DNA of 11,794 nt. It comes from Stagonosporopsis chrysanthemi (lineage: Eukaryota > Ascomycota > Dothideomycetes > Pleosporales > Didymellaceae). Location of the stretch: contig JAFISE010000380.1 in assembly GCA_022560025.1 (NCBI GenBank), positions 1 through 11,794 on the forward strand, written 5' to 3'. A program made the position numbers and the translations under genes. Below are positions 1-9,302 of this stretch, piece after piece. Positions within the stretch are counted from its first letter, which is position 1; each line of letters starts with the position of its first letter. The notes beneath the pieces are model-generated. The model did not search any database and was not told the origin of the DNA. It saw only the letters and a list, made by a program, of their open reading frames with translations.

Positions 1-544
1 TACTTAGTTATAAGCTTTTTAGATATAGTAAGTACACACTACTAAGTGTAAGACTATATATAGAGAATTTTAGTATAAAAGCAGACTATTATAGATTTAT
101 ATTACAGCATAGCTTTAATTAGTTCTAAGGAGTCTTACTATATCTTTAGCTGCAAGGTGCAGATAGCATATACTAAGAAATGCAAAAGATAGACTTAGGT
201 AAGATTAAAGTTAATACAGTTGTAAAGTTGTTAGAGTCTTAATAACACCTAGGAGTAATTATCTTCCTAAGCTGTTTTAAGGTTAGCTAGATCTTGCTTT
301 CTTTAACTAAGAATATTAGCTTTCTTATTATTCTTCTCTAGGGTGTACTTAATTTAGAAGTTAAACAGAGCAAGTGCCTCTGCCTATCTAGCTTGTTAAG
401 CATTTAAGACTTTAGTAGTTATAAAATATTCTAGAAAATAGTAGTTAAAGTAGACACAGATTTAATTTAATATAGACATTAGCTCTGCTTTCTACTTATT
501 AAAGGCCTAGAAGATAGCAAAGAGCTCTTTGTTATAGATCTCCT
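1..544 (-). pseudogene. Outer copy: C-terminal RNase H and integrase N-terminal remnant of pol
   Basis: On the minus strand this continues the outer pol after the interruption. From about 535 downward it gives the RNase H motif around the catalytic Glu (EIYNKELF in the inner copy), then the residues before the integrase zinc region. It aligns with inner 3466-4057. All frames carry many TAA/TAG codons. Relative to the inner copy it lacks 49 bases at position 96/97. The inner copy reads through those 49 bases in the integrase frame, so the loss is a frameshifting deletion in the outer copy. The window edge cuts the gene in the integrase N-terminal region. Confidence 0.82.
540..544. repeat. Target-site duplication, left copy (CTCCT)
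   Basis: The five bases CTCCT immediately precede the inner LTR start (TGTAAC) and recur immediately after the other LTR end at 7779-7783. The uninterrupted homologous site at about 4053-4057 reads CTCCT once. Five bases is the usual duplication length for Ty3/gypsy integrases. Confidence 0.93.
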
Positions 545-822
545 TGTAACAACACAGGATGCTAGAAGGGTCTAAATTGTATAGGTATCTGCTACAAGGT
601 GTATAGGAGCACTAAGATAAACTATAGGACTAGATCTCTATTCCTATAGGTCTTGTACAAAAGAATACTTTAAAACTATCTATCTAAACTCTGTAGAAGC
701 TTCTCTTTTTATACCTAGAAGCTCAGGGAAGACTATACTAAGGAGCAGTTAAAAGACAGATCTAAGTTAGGTAGTTGTTAGGTAATATAAGATAGGCTTA
801 AAGAACTTAGCTTGTTCTTATA
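545..822 (-). repeat. 3' LTR of the inner element
   Basis: Same 278-bp length and colinear sequence as 7501-7778 and 11232-11509. On the plus strand it opens TGTAAC and ends TTCTTATA; the other two end TTCTTACA, so its last CA has become TA. In element orientation the LTR therefore begins TATAAG instead of TGTAAG. Intact family ends are TGTAA...TTACA, short inverted repeats usual for LTRs. It retains one of the rare TCA trinucleotides (723-725), which is TTA in the other two LTRs. I cannot assign a TATA box or polyadenylation signal, because the mutation process creates TA-rich strings everywhere. Confidence 0.93.
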
Positions 823-825
823 TTA

Positions 826-836
826 CTCCCCTCTTT
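826..836 (-). promoter_or_regulatory. Polypurine tract (plus-strand primer site) of the inner element
   Basis: On the minus strand this reads AAAGAGGGGAG and ends three bases before the 3' LTR. A purine run directly upstream of the 3' LTR is where LTR retrotransposons prime plus-strand DNA synthesis. It also confirms that the element is transcribed on the minus strand. The tract contains no CpA or TpG, so RIP would leave it untouched. Confidence 0.75.
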
Positions 837-1252
837 GTAGGCAGATTGTCTCTAATTCTGCAAAATTGTAAGGAAAATTCTTGTGCTATAAAGGTTTAAA
901 CTTTAAGAAGGCGTAAAACATATCTAACTCCTATCTGTCCTAAGACTCTAGTCTTTCTTTACTATTGTTAACCTCTATTTAGGTTTTACTGCACAACCTA
1001 TGTTAACTACCCTGCACTTATCTGTCTTAGGCAAGCTCTCTAGTAATAATAACTAAGCAAATTAGATTGTTACTAGGCTTATATCTGTTATAAGAGCCTG
1101 CGCTAACAGGGTAGCTTTTACTAACGTTATAGTAACTGTAGAAACGCGTTTAATCTACTCCCTAATTAGGTTAAATTGCTTACAGCGTGCTTCTTAAGTA
1201 AACAACGCGTGCCCTGCCTATTTTTGTTCTCTAACAGACACTAATTCTTGCT
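837..1252. other. Element 3' region with no assignable gene
   Basis: This lies between the polypurine tract and the coding-like block. More than one frame is fairly open from about 955 to 1252. One is a plus-strand frame with codon starts at positions 3n+1, which stays fairly open to about 1490. Another is a minus-strand frame over about 900-1256. Neither gives a recognisable domain and I cannot choose between them. CpG is locally more frequent than elsewhere (two ACGCGT or CGCGT strings near 1145 and 1205). It may hold an upstream exon of the antisense gene or only untranslated element sequence. Confidence 0.4.
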
Positions 1253-1312
1253 GTAAGTACTTTAAACAACTTTATCTAATTACTACTAACTGTTGCTAAG
1301 CTTATTTTTTAG
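1253..1312 (+). other. Candidate spliceosomal intron (60 nt) on the plus strand
   Basis: The 5' splice site is GTAAGT (1253-1258), a perfect TACTAAC branch site is at 1284-1290, and a T-rich 3' end reads TTTTTTAG (ending 1312). Branch A to acceptor is 23 bases. Length and motifs match short introns of filamentous ascomycetes. At 60 bases it keeps the frame. Three stop codons of the downstream frame fall inside it and would be removed. Against it, TA-rich mutated DNA yields CTAAC and TAG strings by chance, and the neighbouring frame (3n+1) reads across the same bases with one stop, needing no intron. Confidence 0.4.
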
Positions 1313-2036
1313 TTACTATGCTGATACCTGTCCCTCTTAGCGCTCTTGCAGTAGCCTATTAGGTTATCTGCCTTTGTTTAATTTAGGCCTTTATGCAGGG
1401 GAACGCAGTAGTGTATACCTTTAACAAGGTGTTGTTGTTAAAGTATGCTTATTGCACACTTTAGAACAAGAAGTGTTGTCTAGTTTAATTACTATTACTC
1501 TCTTCTTATTAGTCCTTAGGCTAACTTTTAAATAAGTGCTGATTTATATTAGACCTAAGTACAATACTTTTTAAGGCAACCTTGTTGCATAAGAGGAGGC
1601 TATAGCAGAAGAAAGTAGAGAGTTAGGAGAGCTAGAGGCAACAGCTGCGCAGGCTGTTTGTAAGACTGCTTAAGATAACCTCTGTTAGTTAGCCTATGCC
1701 TTAGCAAGTGTAGTGCAGGTAGCAACTGCGCAGCCTAAAGAGGTGTTAGCTGCTAACATGTTACTCTATTAGTACTACGTCTAGCCTGTTACTAATTAGG
1801 CCTTAATAGAGGCAATAGGGGCGCTTACTGTGCAGGTAAAGTCTCTGTAAGATAAGGTAGCAGAGCTTAGGCAGGCTGTAGTATCTCTGCAGGCTCTAGT
1901 AGTTAAGGCTCTACAGCAGAGTACTAGAAGCAAGGGTCCTAAGCAAACTGTGTCTAAGAAGGCTCAGCTTCCTTTAGATACTTCTATAGTAGACGCTAAG
2001 GAGGAGATAAGCAACGTTAGTAAGGCTCTAGCTTAA
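1313..2036 (+). pseudogene. Unrecognised coding-like block antisense to pol, coiled-coil C-terminus
   Basis: I do not recognise this gene. On the plus strand, codon starts at positions divisible by 3 give about 240 codons with only about 11 internal stops, ending in TAA at 2034-2036. That stop density (about 1 in 22) matches the genuine pol frame here. The first half is hydrophobic, with a segment near 1485-1545 rich in Leu, Ile, Val and Phe. From 1593 it becomes acidic and helical (EEAIAEESRELGELEA), and 1800-1920 has a Leu/Val heptad-like pattern (KVAELRQAVVSLQALVVKAL) followed by a Lys-rich tail. Stops are TAG/TAA, as expected from Trp and Gln codons. It sits between the chromodomain end and the 3' LTR, convergent with pol. 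It could be an accessory antisense ORF of the family, a captured host gene fragment, or a shadow of low-stop DNA; the reverse frame over 1780-2036 is also fairly open. The N-terminus is uncertain. Confidence 0.42.
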
Positions 2037-2159
2037 TTACTACCTGTACAGTAGAGTAGACGTTTTCCTTTGTTACTTAGCTAGGTTAGTAGGTATTTAG
2101 AGTAGTCTAGATTTTCTTTGTCTTTTAAATTTATAACGTGCTTACTTAAACTGTTACTA

Positions 2160-5100
2160 GCTGTTTTCTTTCTAAGATTTAATCTAATTTAGTAACTGCT
2201 TTAAGAGACTTAGTAATTGCAGATACTTATTGTAAAACGCTCTTAGCTTGTAGGGAGCGTTCTTAAAGTTTTCTGCTAGGTACTAGGTAGAGTTAGAGTT
2301 GTGTCCTAGCTAACTTACACAGTACTTTAAGCATTGTTAGACTAGCTTACTTACAAGTATCTTGTGTACTTCCTATTCCTTAACTCTTTAAATTAGGATA
2401 CCTAAGAGTTTTAGGGCTTTCTGTCTAGGCAGAAGGTCTGCTAGGTCTTTATAGAGTATATCTAGGGTAAAGACGTTGTAAATTTGTAAACTAGAAAGAA
2501 GTTTTAAATACTATAAATAACTAACTTGCTTAAGAACTTTAAACAGACCTTCCTATAGGTTAGATAGCTTTTAGCTAGGACGCTTAACAGCTAAGTTCTT
2601 AGTTAACAAGTATACCTTATTACCTACTGCCTAGTTAACTAGACTGCAGTGCTTGTCCTTAGTAGCTCTTATTTGCAGCTGTGCCTTTTCTATATTCTCC
2701 TTAGCTACCTTCTAAGCTTAGTGTATATAGGTTGCTAGAGCAAGTGTATCTTAGTAGTTTAGGTTGTTATAAAGGGTTGTATCTGTATTAGGTCTGTTTT
2801 ACTGCTAGCTCTGTCTAGGTTTACTTCTAAACAATACTTAATAGGGAGTTATTCTAATACTAGAATAAGGTAAAGTAAGCTGTGCGCAGTTAATAAGCAG
2901 CAGTAATTTAGACTAGTTATCTTAATAGTATGTTACAAACAGTTATAGCTGCTAGTTAATATACTTGTTTATAATCTCTGTTTAGCTGTTAGTTTTCTTA
3001 TAGTAAGCAGTAGAAAGCTTAACTTTAACGCTAATAATCTAACAAAACTTAGACTAGAAACAGGACACAAACTAAGGTCTATAATTAGACACTATTAATT
3101 TAAGAGTATAACTAAAATAATAGACCTATTAGATAAACAAAGAAGCTATCTCTTGTGCAGTTGTAGTCTTGTAGCATAGGATAGTAATTACCTGCTTTGT
3201 TAAACAGTTAATAATAACAAGTATCTAATTGTATCTAGCTTTGTCCTTTAGAAAATTCTTAAAATCTATGCACAGGTGCTGTATAGGTTAATTAGAGATA
3301 GGTAATAGGTACAGGTACCTGTAGAGTTAGGTCTGTTTTAGATAACTACAGCAATAAAGGATACAATTTTGTACATATTGTTTACAGCTAGCGCCTATGC
3401 CTTACTAGTAATACTATTAAGATAGTAGCTAGTAGGTTTTCTTTGCACTTAGATAAGCAGTAGATACTTAGTTGTAGGCTTCTTAGATAAGGCGTGTGCA
3501 CAACAAGGAGTCTAAGGCTACGTACAACTAATCTTAATATAAAAGTAGACTGTTATAGATCTAATAACTAGGGGCTAAGAATTTTTACTCTTTTTTAAAA
3601 GCCTAGCAATTGTGTTGCAGTACAGCTTTAATTAGTTCTAAAGAGTCTAACTGCATTTCTAGCTACAAAGTATAGATAGCATGTACTAAGAAATGTAAAA
3701 GATAGACTTAGGTAAGATTAGAGTTAATACAGTTGTAGAGTTGTTAGAGACTTAAAATTACTTAGGAGCAATTATCTTCCTAAGCTGTCTTAAGGTTAGC
3801 TAGGTCTTGCTTTCTTTAACTAAAGATATTAGCCCTCTTATTATTCTTCCCTAGGGTGTACTTAATTTAGAAGTTGAACAGAGCAAGTGCCTCTGCCTAC
3901 CTAGCTTGTTAGGTATTTAAGACTTTAGTAGTTATAAAATATTCTAGGGAACAGTAGTTAGAGTAGACACAGATCTGATTCAACGTAAACGTTAGCTTAG
4001 CTCTCTACTTGTTAAAGGCCTAGAAAATAGCAAAGAGCTCTTTGTTATAGATCTCCTAGTTAAGCTCTAAACCTAATAGGGAACAGCTATAGAATGCTAT
4101 AAGGTACTAGCAGTTGTCTGCGTGTTTCTAAGACATAACGCTAGCTACTACTCTATCTAATGCGTTAGTCTTAAGCTTTGTTTCAAGGTCTAGGTCAAAG
4201 TAGCACAGAGTTAAGATAGCTAATAGGCTCTGTTTAAGCTTCTTAAAGCTAGCCTAGCAGTCTAGAGTCTATTTAAAGGCTTTTAACAGACTCTGCAATA
4301 TAATTAAAGGTTTTGCTACCTAAGAGAACTTAGGCACAAATTGTTAATAAAAACTAGTAAAACTTAGAAATAATTTTACACTTGTTACAGTTAAAAGTAG
4401 CTTCTAGTCTGCTAAAACCTATACTTTCTTAGGATCTACCTTAATGCCTTTGTTTATAAGGATATACCTAAGGTACTAAGTACAAGTTATATAGAATTTA
4501 CTTTTCTTAATGTTAACCTGCAGGCCTACAGAGCAAAGACGTTCTAGAACCTTTTTAACGTGTGTCTAGTAAGTCTAAGTGTCTTTAGAGTAGATAAAGA
4601 TGTTGTCTAGGTAAGTAATACAGAAGTTATCTAAGTAGTTAATTAGAATGTTATTTATGTAGTATTAGTATATAGCAGAGCTATTACACAAACTAAATAG
4701 TAAGACCTTGTACTTATATGTGCTATAATGCGTCTAGAACGTAGTGTACTCTTTAGAGGCAAGATCTATACAGATTTAGTTAAAAGCTAATTAAATATTA
4801 AACTTTGTAAATATCTTTGCCTTAGATAGTTAGGCAAGCAGCTTGTCTATACATAGTATTAGATAGGAGTCTTTGCAAGTTAAATTGTTTAATTTGCAAT
4901 AGTCTATATAGATACGCAGGCTTCTATTTAGTTTTTGTACACACAGCACTAGTAATATAAATAGACTTTAGCTGTGTTTAATCTAACTATATTAGAGTTA
5001 ATCCTGTACAAACTTCTTAGTTGCTTTAAGTTCTTTAAGGTTCTATTTGTACAAAGAGGAGTAATAGTTTAGCAAGAGTTCTTTTAAAACAATCCTGTAG

Positions 5101-5576
5101 TTATAAAGGTAGTGTTCTAGAAGGCTTTTAGCTTCTGCCTTACTAAACACATTAGTATACTAAGAGTATTAGGCTAGTAAGCATTCTTAGATTAGTTAGG
5201 CATTTTTAGAGTTATCTTAGTTGCGCTTCTCTTCTATAATATAAGTAATCTTGTATAGATTAGTTGTAAAGAACTTGTTTTACAGTTTCTTTATTAAGAA
5301 GTAGAAAGCGTTAGCTAAAAGCACAGTAATAGTAGCAACCTTAGTTAGAGCAGTTACAAGAGTGTTTACTGCCTTGTTAGGTAGTACTAGAGGTTGCAAA
5401 CAAAACTTAAGCAACTTTAATATACTTCTTATACGTTAAACAGTTGTACTAAGGCTGTATTGTTGCTAATACTCTTCTTGTTCCTATAGAGCATCTTGTT
5501 GCTTTACGTCCTGTTAGGCTTTGCCTTCTCTAAGAGGTTGTTGTAAAGTTATTAATAGGGGTAGCGCAGGATTGTA
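2160..5576 (-). pseudogene. pol: Inner copy pol: reverse transcriptase, RNase H, integrase, chromodomain
   Basis: One minus-strand frame runs through all domains. A linker (about 5410-5215) precedes the RT. The RT (about 4995-4440) shows FTKFNI, YTTF, RYSTYKYKV and YLDNIFIYS, the last matching the YLDDI active site with one Asp now Asn (4602-4613). RNase H follows (about 4260-3815) with a TNA, an EIYNKELFAI and a YSNY motif, where functional enzymes have TDA, the Glu, and YSD. Integrase has a degraded HHCC region (AKKTY near 3440; NCILY near 3360, second Cys now Tyr). Its core has D at 3264-3266, N at 3084-3086 (expected D) and E at 2976-2978, giving the exact D-x35-E spacing. The chromodomain (2232-2377) keeps YLAENFKNAPYKLR; aromatic-cage Trp codons are stops. 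In-frame TAG/TAA codons make it non-functional. The 3' end is approximate. Confidence 0.92.
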
Positions 5577-7480
5577 TAATTAAGAGTATTTAGCAAGCTA
5601 TATTAACTAAGACCTATCTATATTAAGTTACAGCTTAAAGCGCTTAAGCTATTTAATTCTAATAATGCAACTTTGTAATCTAAGGTCTACAATAATAAAA
5701 GAGTAGTTATATACCTTCTAGCTGTTAACTATAAGGTGTAACTGTATGTACTAGGTTACAGGGGAGGTAATTTAATCCTAGAAACCTTTAACCTAGACTA
5801 AGAAGAGTAGTTTTTAGATAGGTTTATAAAGTAAAGTAGAGATAGAATATACAATATTAGAGTTTAAAAACAAAAATCCTTAGGCACTAGTGTTAACTAA
5901 AGAGTAGAGTTAAACACTAAGCCCTTAGTTGCAAAGAATAGTAAAAGTAAAAAAATAAGGTCTGCTGAATAAATAAGACAGTAAGAGATTAGATAGATTA
6001 TATTAGTTTAGGCCTAGGTAGAGTAATCCTCCTAGGCAAGACTGTTTCCTATAGAGATTGTATTAGTCTTATTAAAGTCTTCTTTAGCGTTAACAAAGTC
6101 TTTTTGTTCTACCTTAATTTTGCGCACGCAGAGTACTGTGCAATCCTTAGTAAAGTGTTTTAGCTTTCTGCAGTTGTAGTAAGCTCCTAGAGTTATATCC
6201 TTTACAAGTATAAGTATATTAGAAGGTTAGCAGGGTATAAGAGTACTCTAGGCAAAGTAAGTAGATTAGCTAAGAAAGGAGTAATCTTGTTAACCTGTTG
6301 TAACAGAACTCTGTTTTGCATCTAACTAAGGTGTTCTTGTTAATCTTAGGGGTTGCAAAACAGCATAGGTTAGCGTAGTAGGGTTGTTTCTCTTTTCTAT
6401 ATTGTAGGCAGTTAGGTGTTCTACTATTTAGGAGAAAGAATTATACTATTGCTGCTTAAAGCCTAGATTAAGTACTTAAATGCTTAGAGAGATCTTAGTC
6501 TACATATAGTAAAACTATTCTAATTAGGGTACTTTTCTTTTAATAGCTGTACTAAGGAAGCAGCTCTTAAAAGTAGGGAAAGCTTCTAATTTCTCTATTT
6601 AGAGTTAATTAAAGGCTGCTTAGCTTTCTACCTGCTTGTTCCTAGTAACAAAGTATGTCTTAAGGAGCGTAATTATCTCTTCTGCAGTGTGAAAACAATC
6701 TGTCTTATTGTTAGAGAGGTACTAAGGTTCTAAGTATTCTTTAGCTAATCTAGAGGTATAACTCTAGACAAGGGCTATACGCGCACGTACACTCTAATAG
6801 TAGTCTATATTAATCTTAAGTTAGTCTTAAATAGAGGCATACTATTGCTAAAAGGTAAAGTTACTTCTATTTGTAAGAACCTTAATATTAGGAGTCTTTT
6901 TAGAGAGCTTCTTGCATACTATAAGTACTAAGCTAGCTTTAGATAGCTGCCTTATAGTAGATTAATACAGTACACCTATTAGTAGTGTTTCTGTTATAGG
7001 TAGGGGGTAATCTGCTAGAGCAAGGCTAGCACGTAACTAAGCAAGTTCCTGCTGCAGTTAGGCTATCTCTTCTAAGGGATTGTAGTAGGATAGCTCTAAA
7101 TTAGATCTGTTGTTAGCAGGGGACAGTTGTGCTAATATAGGGCCCTAGGGGCATCTAGCCCTTAATTAGTTCTAGGACTAAGTAGTAGGTCCTGTAGTAG
7201 TGCCTAACATTAAGGTTGTATCTAAATTAGGTAAGTTATTAATAGTCTCTAAGTGTCTATCTTAGCGCAATCTAACGCAGCTTTTCTAAAGTTAATCCTA
7301 GAGCAGTAAGTTATAGAAAGTTCTAAACCTATAGGCTTTAGTTGTTAAGAGATCTCTAGTATTCTAACTATAGTATAAACAATTTAAAGACTTGTTTAGT
7401 TTAGGTGTAATACTCTAGCTGCGCTTGTGCAAATAACTAAACAAACTGTAGCAATATTATTATAAAGCTGTTACTAGCTA
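5577..7480 (-). pseudogene. gag: Inner copy gag with zinc knuckle, and probable protease
   Basis: By position this is the first coding region after the 5' LTR. The firm landmark is a CCHC zinc knuckle at 6140-6181, read on the minus strand as YYNCRKLKHFTKDC. The spacing C-x2-C-x4-H-x4-C is exact, with the first Cys changed to Tyr (TGC to TAC). The knuckle binds RNA during packaging of retroelement transcripts. Downstream in the same frame, near 5680-5620, a string beginning DYKVALLELNSLSA resembles the LGLPWL end of gypsy proteases. The catalytic Asp-Ser/Thr-Gly triad is not visible; YSADL near 5970 occupies its expected place. Upstream of the knuckle, capsid-type sequence is implied by position only, and I could not trace a confident frame or start codon. 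Many internal stops. Confidence 0.75.
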
Positions 7481-7483
7481 AGA

Positions 7484-7500
7484 CAAGTTTTAAAGTATAA
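7484..7500 (-). promoter_or_regulatory. Expected primer-binding-site position next to the 5' LTR
   Basis: In element orientation the bases just inside the 5' LTR read TTATACTTTAAAACTTG, and the outer copy has the same position at 11215-11231. Minus-strand DNA synthesis should start here. I could not match it to a tRNA 3' end. A typical TGG start would have been changed to TAG by the mutation process, and self-priming as in Tf1-type chromoviruses is also possible. Confidence 0.35.
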
Positions 7501-7778
7501 TGTAATAACACAAGATACTAGAAGGGTCTAAATTATATAGGTATCTGCTATAAGGTGTATAAGAGCACTAGGATAAACTATAGGACTAGATCTCTATTCC
7601 TATAGGTCTTGTACAAAAAGATACTTTAAAACTATCTATCTAAACTCTGTAGAGGCTTCCCTTCTTATACCTAGAAGCTTAGGGAAGACTGTACTAAAGA
7701 GTAGTTAGAAGACAGATCTAAGTTAGGTAGTTGTTAGGTAATATAAGATAGGCTTAAAGAACTTAGCTTGTTCTTACA
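7501..7778 (-). repeat. 5' LTR of the inner element
   Basis: 278 bp, opening TGTAAT and closing TTCTTACA on the plus strand, so in element sense it starts TGTAAG and ends with the complement of TGTAAT. It aligns with 545-822 without gaps and differs at roughly 19 positions, all C/T or G/A. The direction of change varies from site to site, as expected if each LTR was mutated independently after insertion. It should contain the element promoter, but no promoter motif can be separated from the TA-rich background. Confidence 0.93.
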
Positions 7779-7783
7779 CTCCT
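7779..7783. repeat. Target-site duplication, right copy (CTCCT)
   Basis: Repeats 540-544 exactly and resumes the outer pol sequence (CTCCTAGTTAAG), which the inner copy shows uninterrupted at about 4053. Confidence 0.93.
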
Positions 7784-9302
7784 AGTTAAGCTCTAAACCT
7801 AATAGAGAACAGCTGTAAAATACTATAGAGTACTAGCAGTCGTCTGCGTGTTTCTAAGACATAACGCTAGCTACTACTCTATCTAATATGTTAGTTTTAA
7901 GCTTTGTTTTAAGGTCTAGGTTAAAGTAGCACAGAGTTAGGATAGCTAATAGGCTCTATTTAAGCTTCTTAAAGCTAACCTAGTAGTCTAGAGTTTATTT
8001 AAAGGTATTTAATAGACTCTGCAATATAATTAAAGGTTTTGCTACCTAAGAGAACTTAGGTATAAATTGTTAATAAAAACTAGTAAAACCTAGGAACAAT
8101 TTTACACCTGTTATAGTTAAAAGTAGCTTTTAGTCTGCTAAAACCTGTACCTTCTTAGGATCTACCTTAATACCTTTGTTTATAAAGATATACTTAAAGT
8201 ACTAAGTGTAAGTTATATAGAATTTACTTTTCTTAATATTAACCTATAGGCCTGCAGAGCAAAGACGTTCTAGAACCTTTTTAACATGTGTCTAGTAAGT
8301 CTAAGCGTCTTTAAAGTAGATAAAGATATTGTCTAGGTAAGTAATATAAAAGTTATCTAAGTAGTTAATTAGAACATTATTTATATAGCGTTAGTACGTA
8401 GTAGAGCTATTATACAAACTAAATAGTAAGACTTTGTACTTGTATGTGCTATAACGCATCTAGAACGTAGTATACTCTTTAGAAGTAGAATCTATATAGA
8501 TTTAGTTAAAAGCTAATTAAATATTAAACTTTGTAAATATCTTTACTTTAGATAGTTAAGTAAGTAGCTTGTCTATGTATAGTATTAGATAAGAGTCTTT
8601 GTAAGTTAAATTGTTTAATTTACAATAGTCTATATAGATATACAGGCTTCTATTTAGTTTTTGTATATACAGTATAAGTAATATAAATAAGCTTTAGCTG
8701 TATTTAATCTAACTATGTTAGAGTTAATTCTGTATAAACTTCTTAGTTGCCTTAAGTTCTTTAAGGTTCTATTTATACAAAAAAGAATAGTAGTTAGGTA
8801 AAGGTTCTTCTAGAACAATCTTATAGTTGTAAAGGTAGTAATCTAGAAGGCTTTTAGCTTCTGTCTTGCTAAATACATTAGTATACTAAGAGTACTAAGC
8901 TAGCAAGTGTTCCTAGATTAGTTAAGTATTTTTAAAGTTGTCTTAGTTGTGCTTTTTTTTTATAATACAAGTAATCTTGTACAGATTAGTTATAAAGAAC
9001 TTGTTTTGCAGTTTCTTTATTAAAAAGTAAAAAGTGTTAGCTAAAAGTACAGTAATAATAGTAACCTTAGTTAGACTAGTTATAGAAGTGTTTACTACTT
9101 TGTTAGGTAGTACTAAGAGTTGCAAACAAAACTTAGGCAACCTTAATATACTTCTTATATATTAAACAGTTGTACTAAGGCTGTATTATTACTAATACTC
9201 TTTTTATTCTTATAGAGTATCTTATTACTCTATATCTTGTTAGGCTTTGCCTTCTCTAAGAAGTTGTTGCAAAGTTATTAATAGGGGCAGCGCAGAATTA
9301 TA
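7779..9302 (-). pseudogene. pol: Outer copy pol: linker, reverse transcriptase and first part of RNase H
   Basis: Equivalent to inner 4053-5576 at a constant offset of 3,726. The RT active site is at 8328-8339 and reads YLDNI, so it has the same Asp-to-Asn change as the inner copy. RNase H begins near 7990 and is cut at 7779 by the inner insertion, just before the EIYNKE motif whose remainder is at 1-544. The longest residual open stretch, 8943-9140 on the minus strand (65 codons), lies in the linker before RT. Its first codon is TTG, not ATG, so it is not an independent gene, only a gap between stops. More GCA and ACA sites have become GTA and ATA here than in the inner copy. Confidence 0.9.

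Larger units (their letters stand above)
545..7778 (-). mobile_element. Complete inner Ty3/gypsy chromovirus, RIP-degenerated
   Basis: The element is 7,234 bp, with two 278-bp LTRs, exact 5-bp target-site duplications, a polypurine tract beside the 3' LTR, and a minus-strand internal region. Coding order is gag, CCHC zinc knuckle, probable protease, reverse transcriptase, RNase H, integrase and chromodomain. This order (integrase after RNase H) defines Ty3/gypsy, and the C-terminal chromodomain places it among the chromoviruses. No open frame survives; stops recur about every 15-20 codons in the true frame, typically at Trp and Gln positions. The two LTRs differ at roughly 19 sites, all transitions, so LTR divergence cannot be used as a clock. 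The element is non-autonomous as it stands. Confidence 0.95.

Noticed and set aside
900..1256. Minus-strand continuation of pol after the chromodomain
   Set aside because: One minus frame is fairly open here, but it shows no recognisable domain, further stops crowd it upstream, and the chromodomain normally ends these polyproteins. Left unassigned.
8943..9140. 65-codon open stretch on the minus strand
   Set aside because: It begins with TTG, has no ATG start, and lies in frame inside the outer pol between linker and RT; the inner copy has stops in the same stretch. It is residual pol, not a gene.
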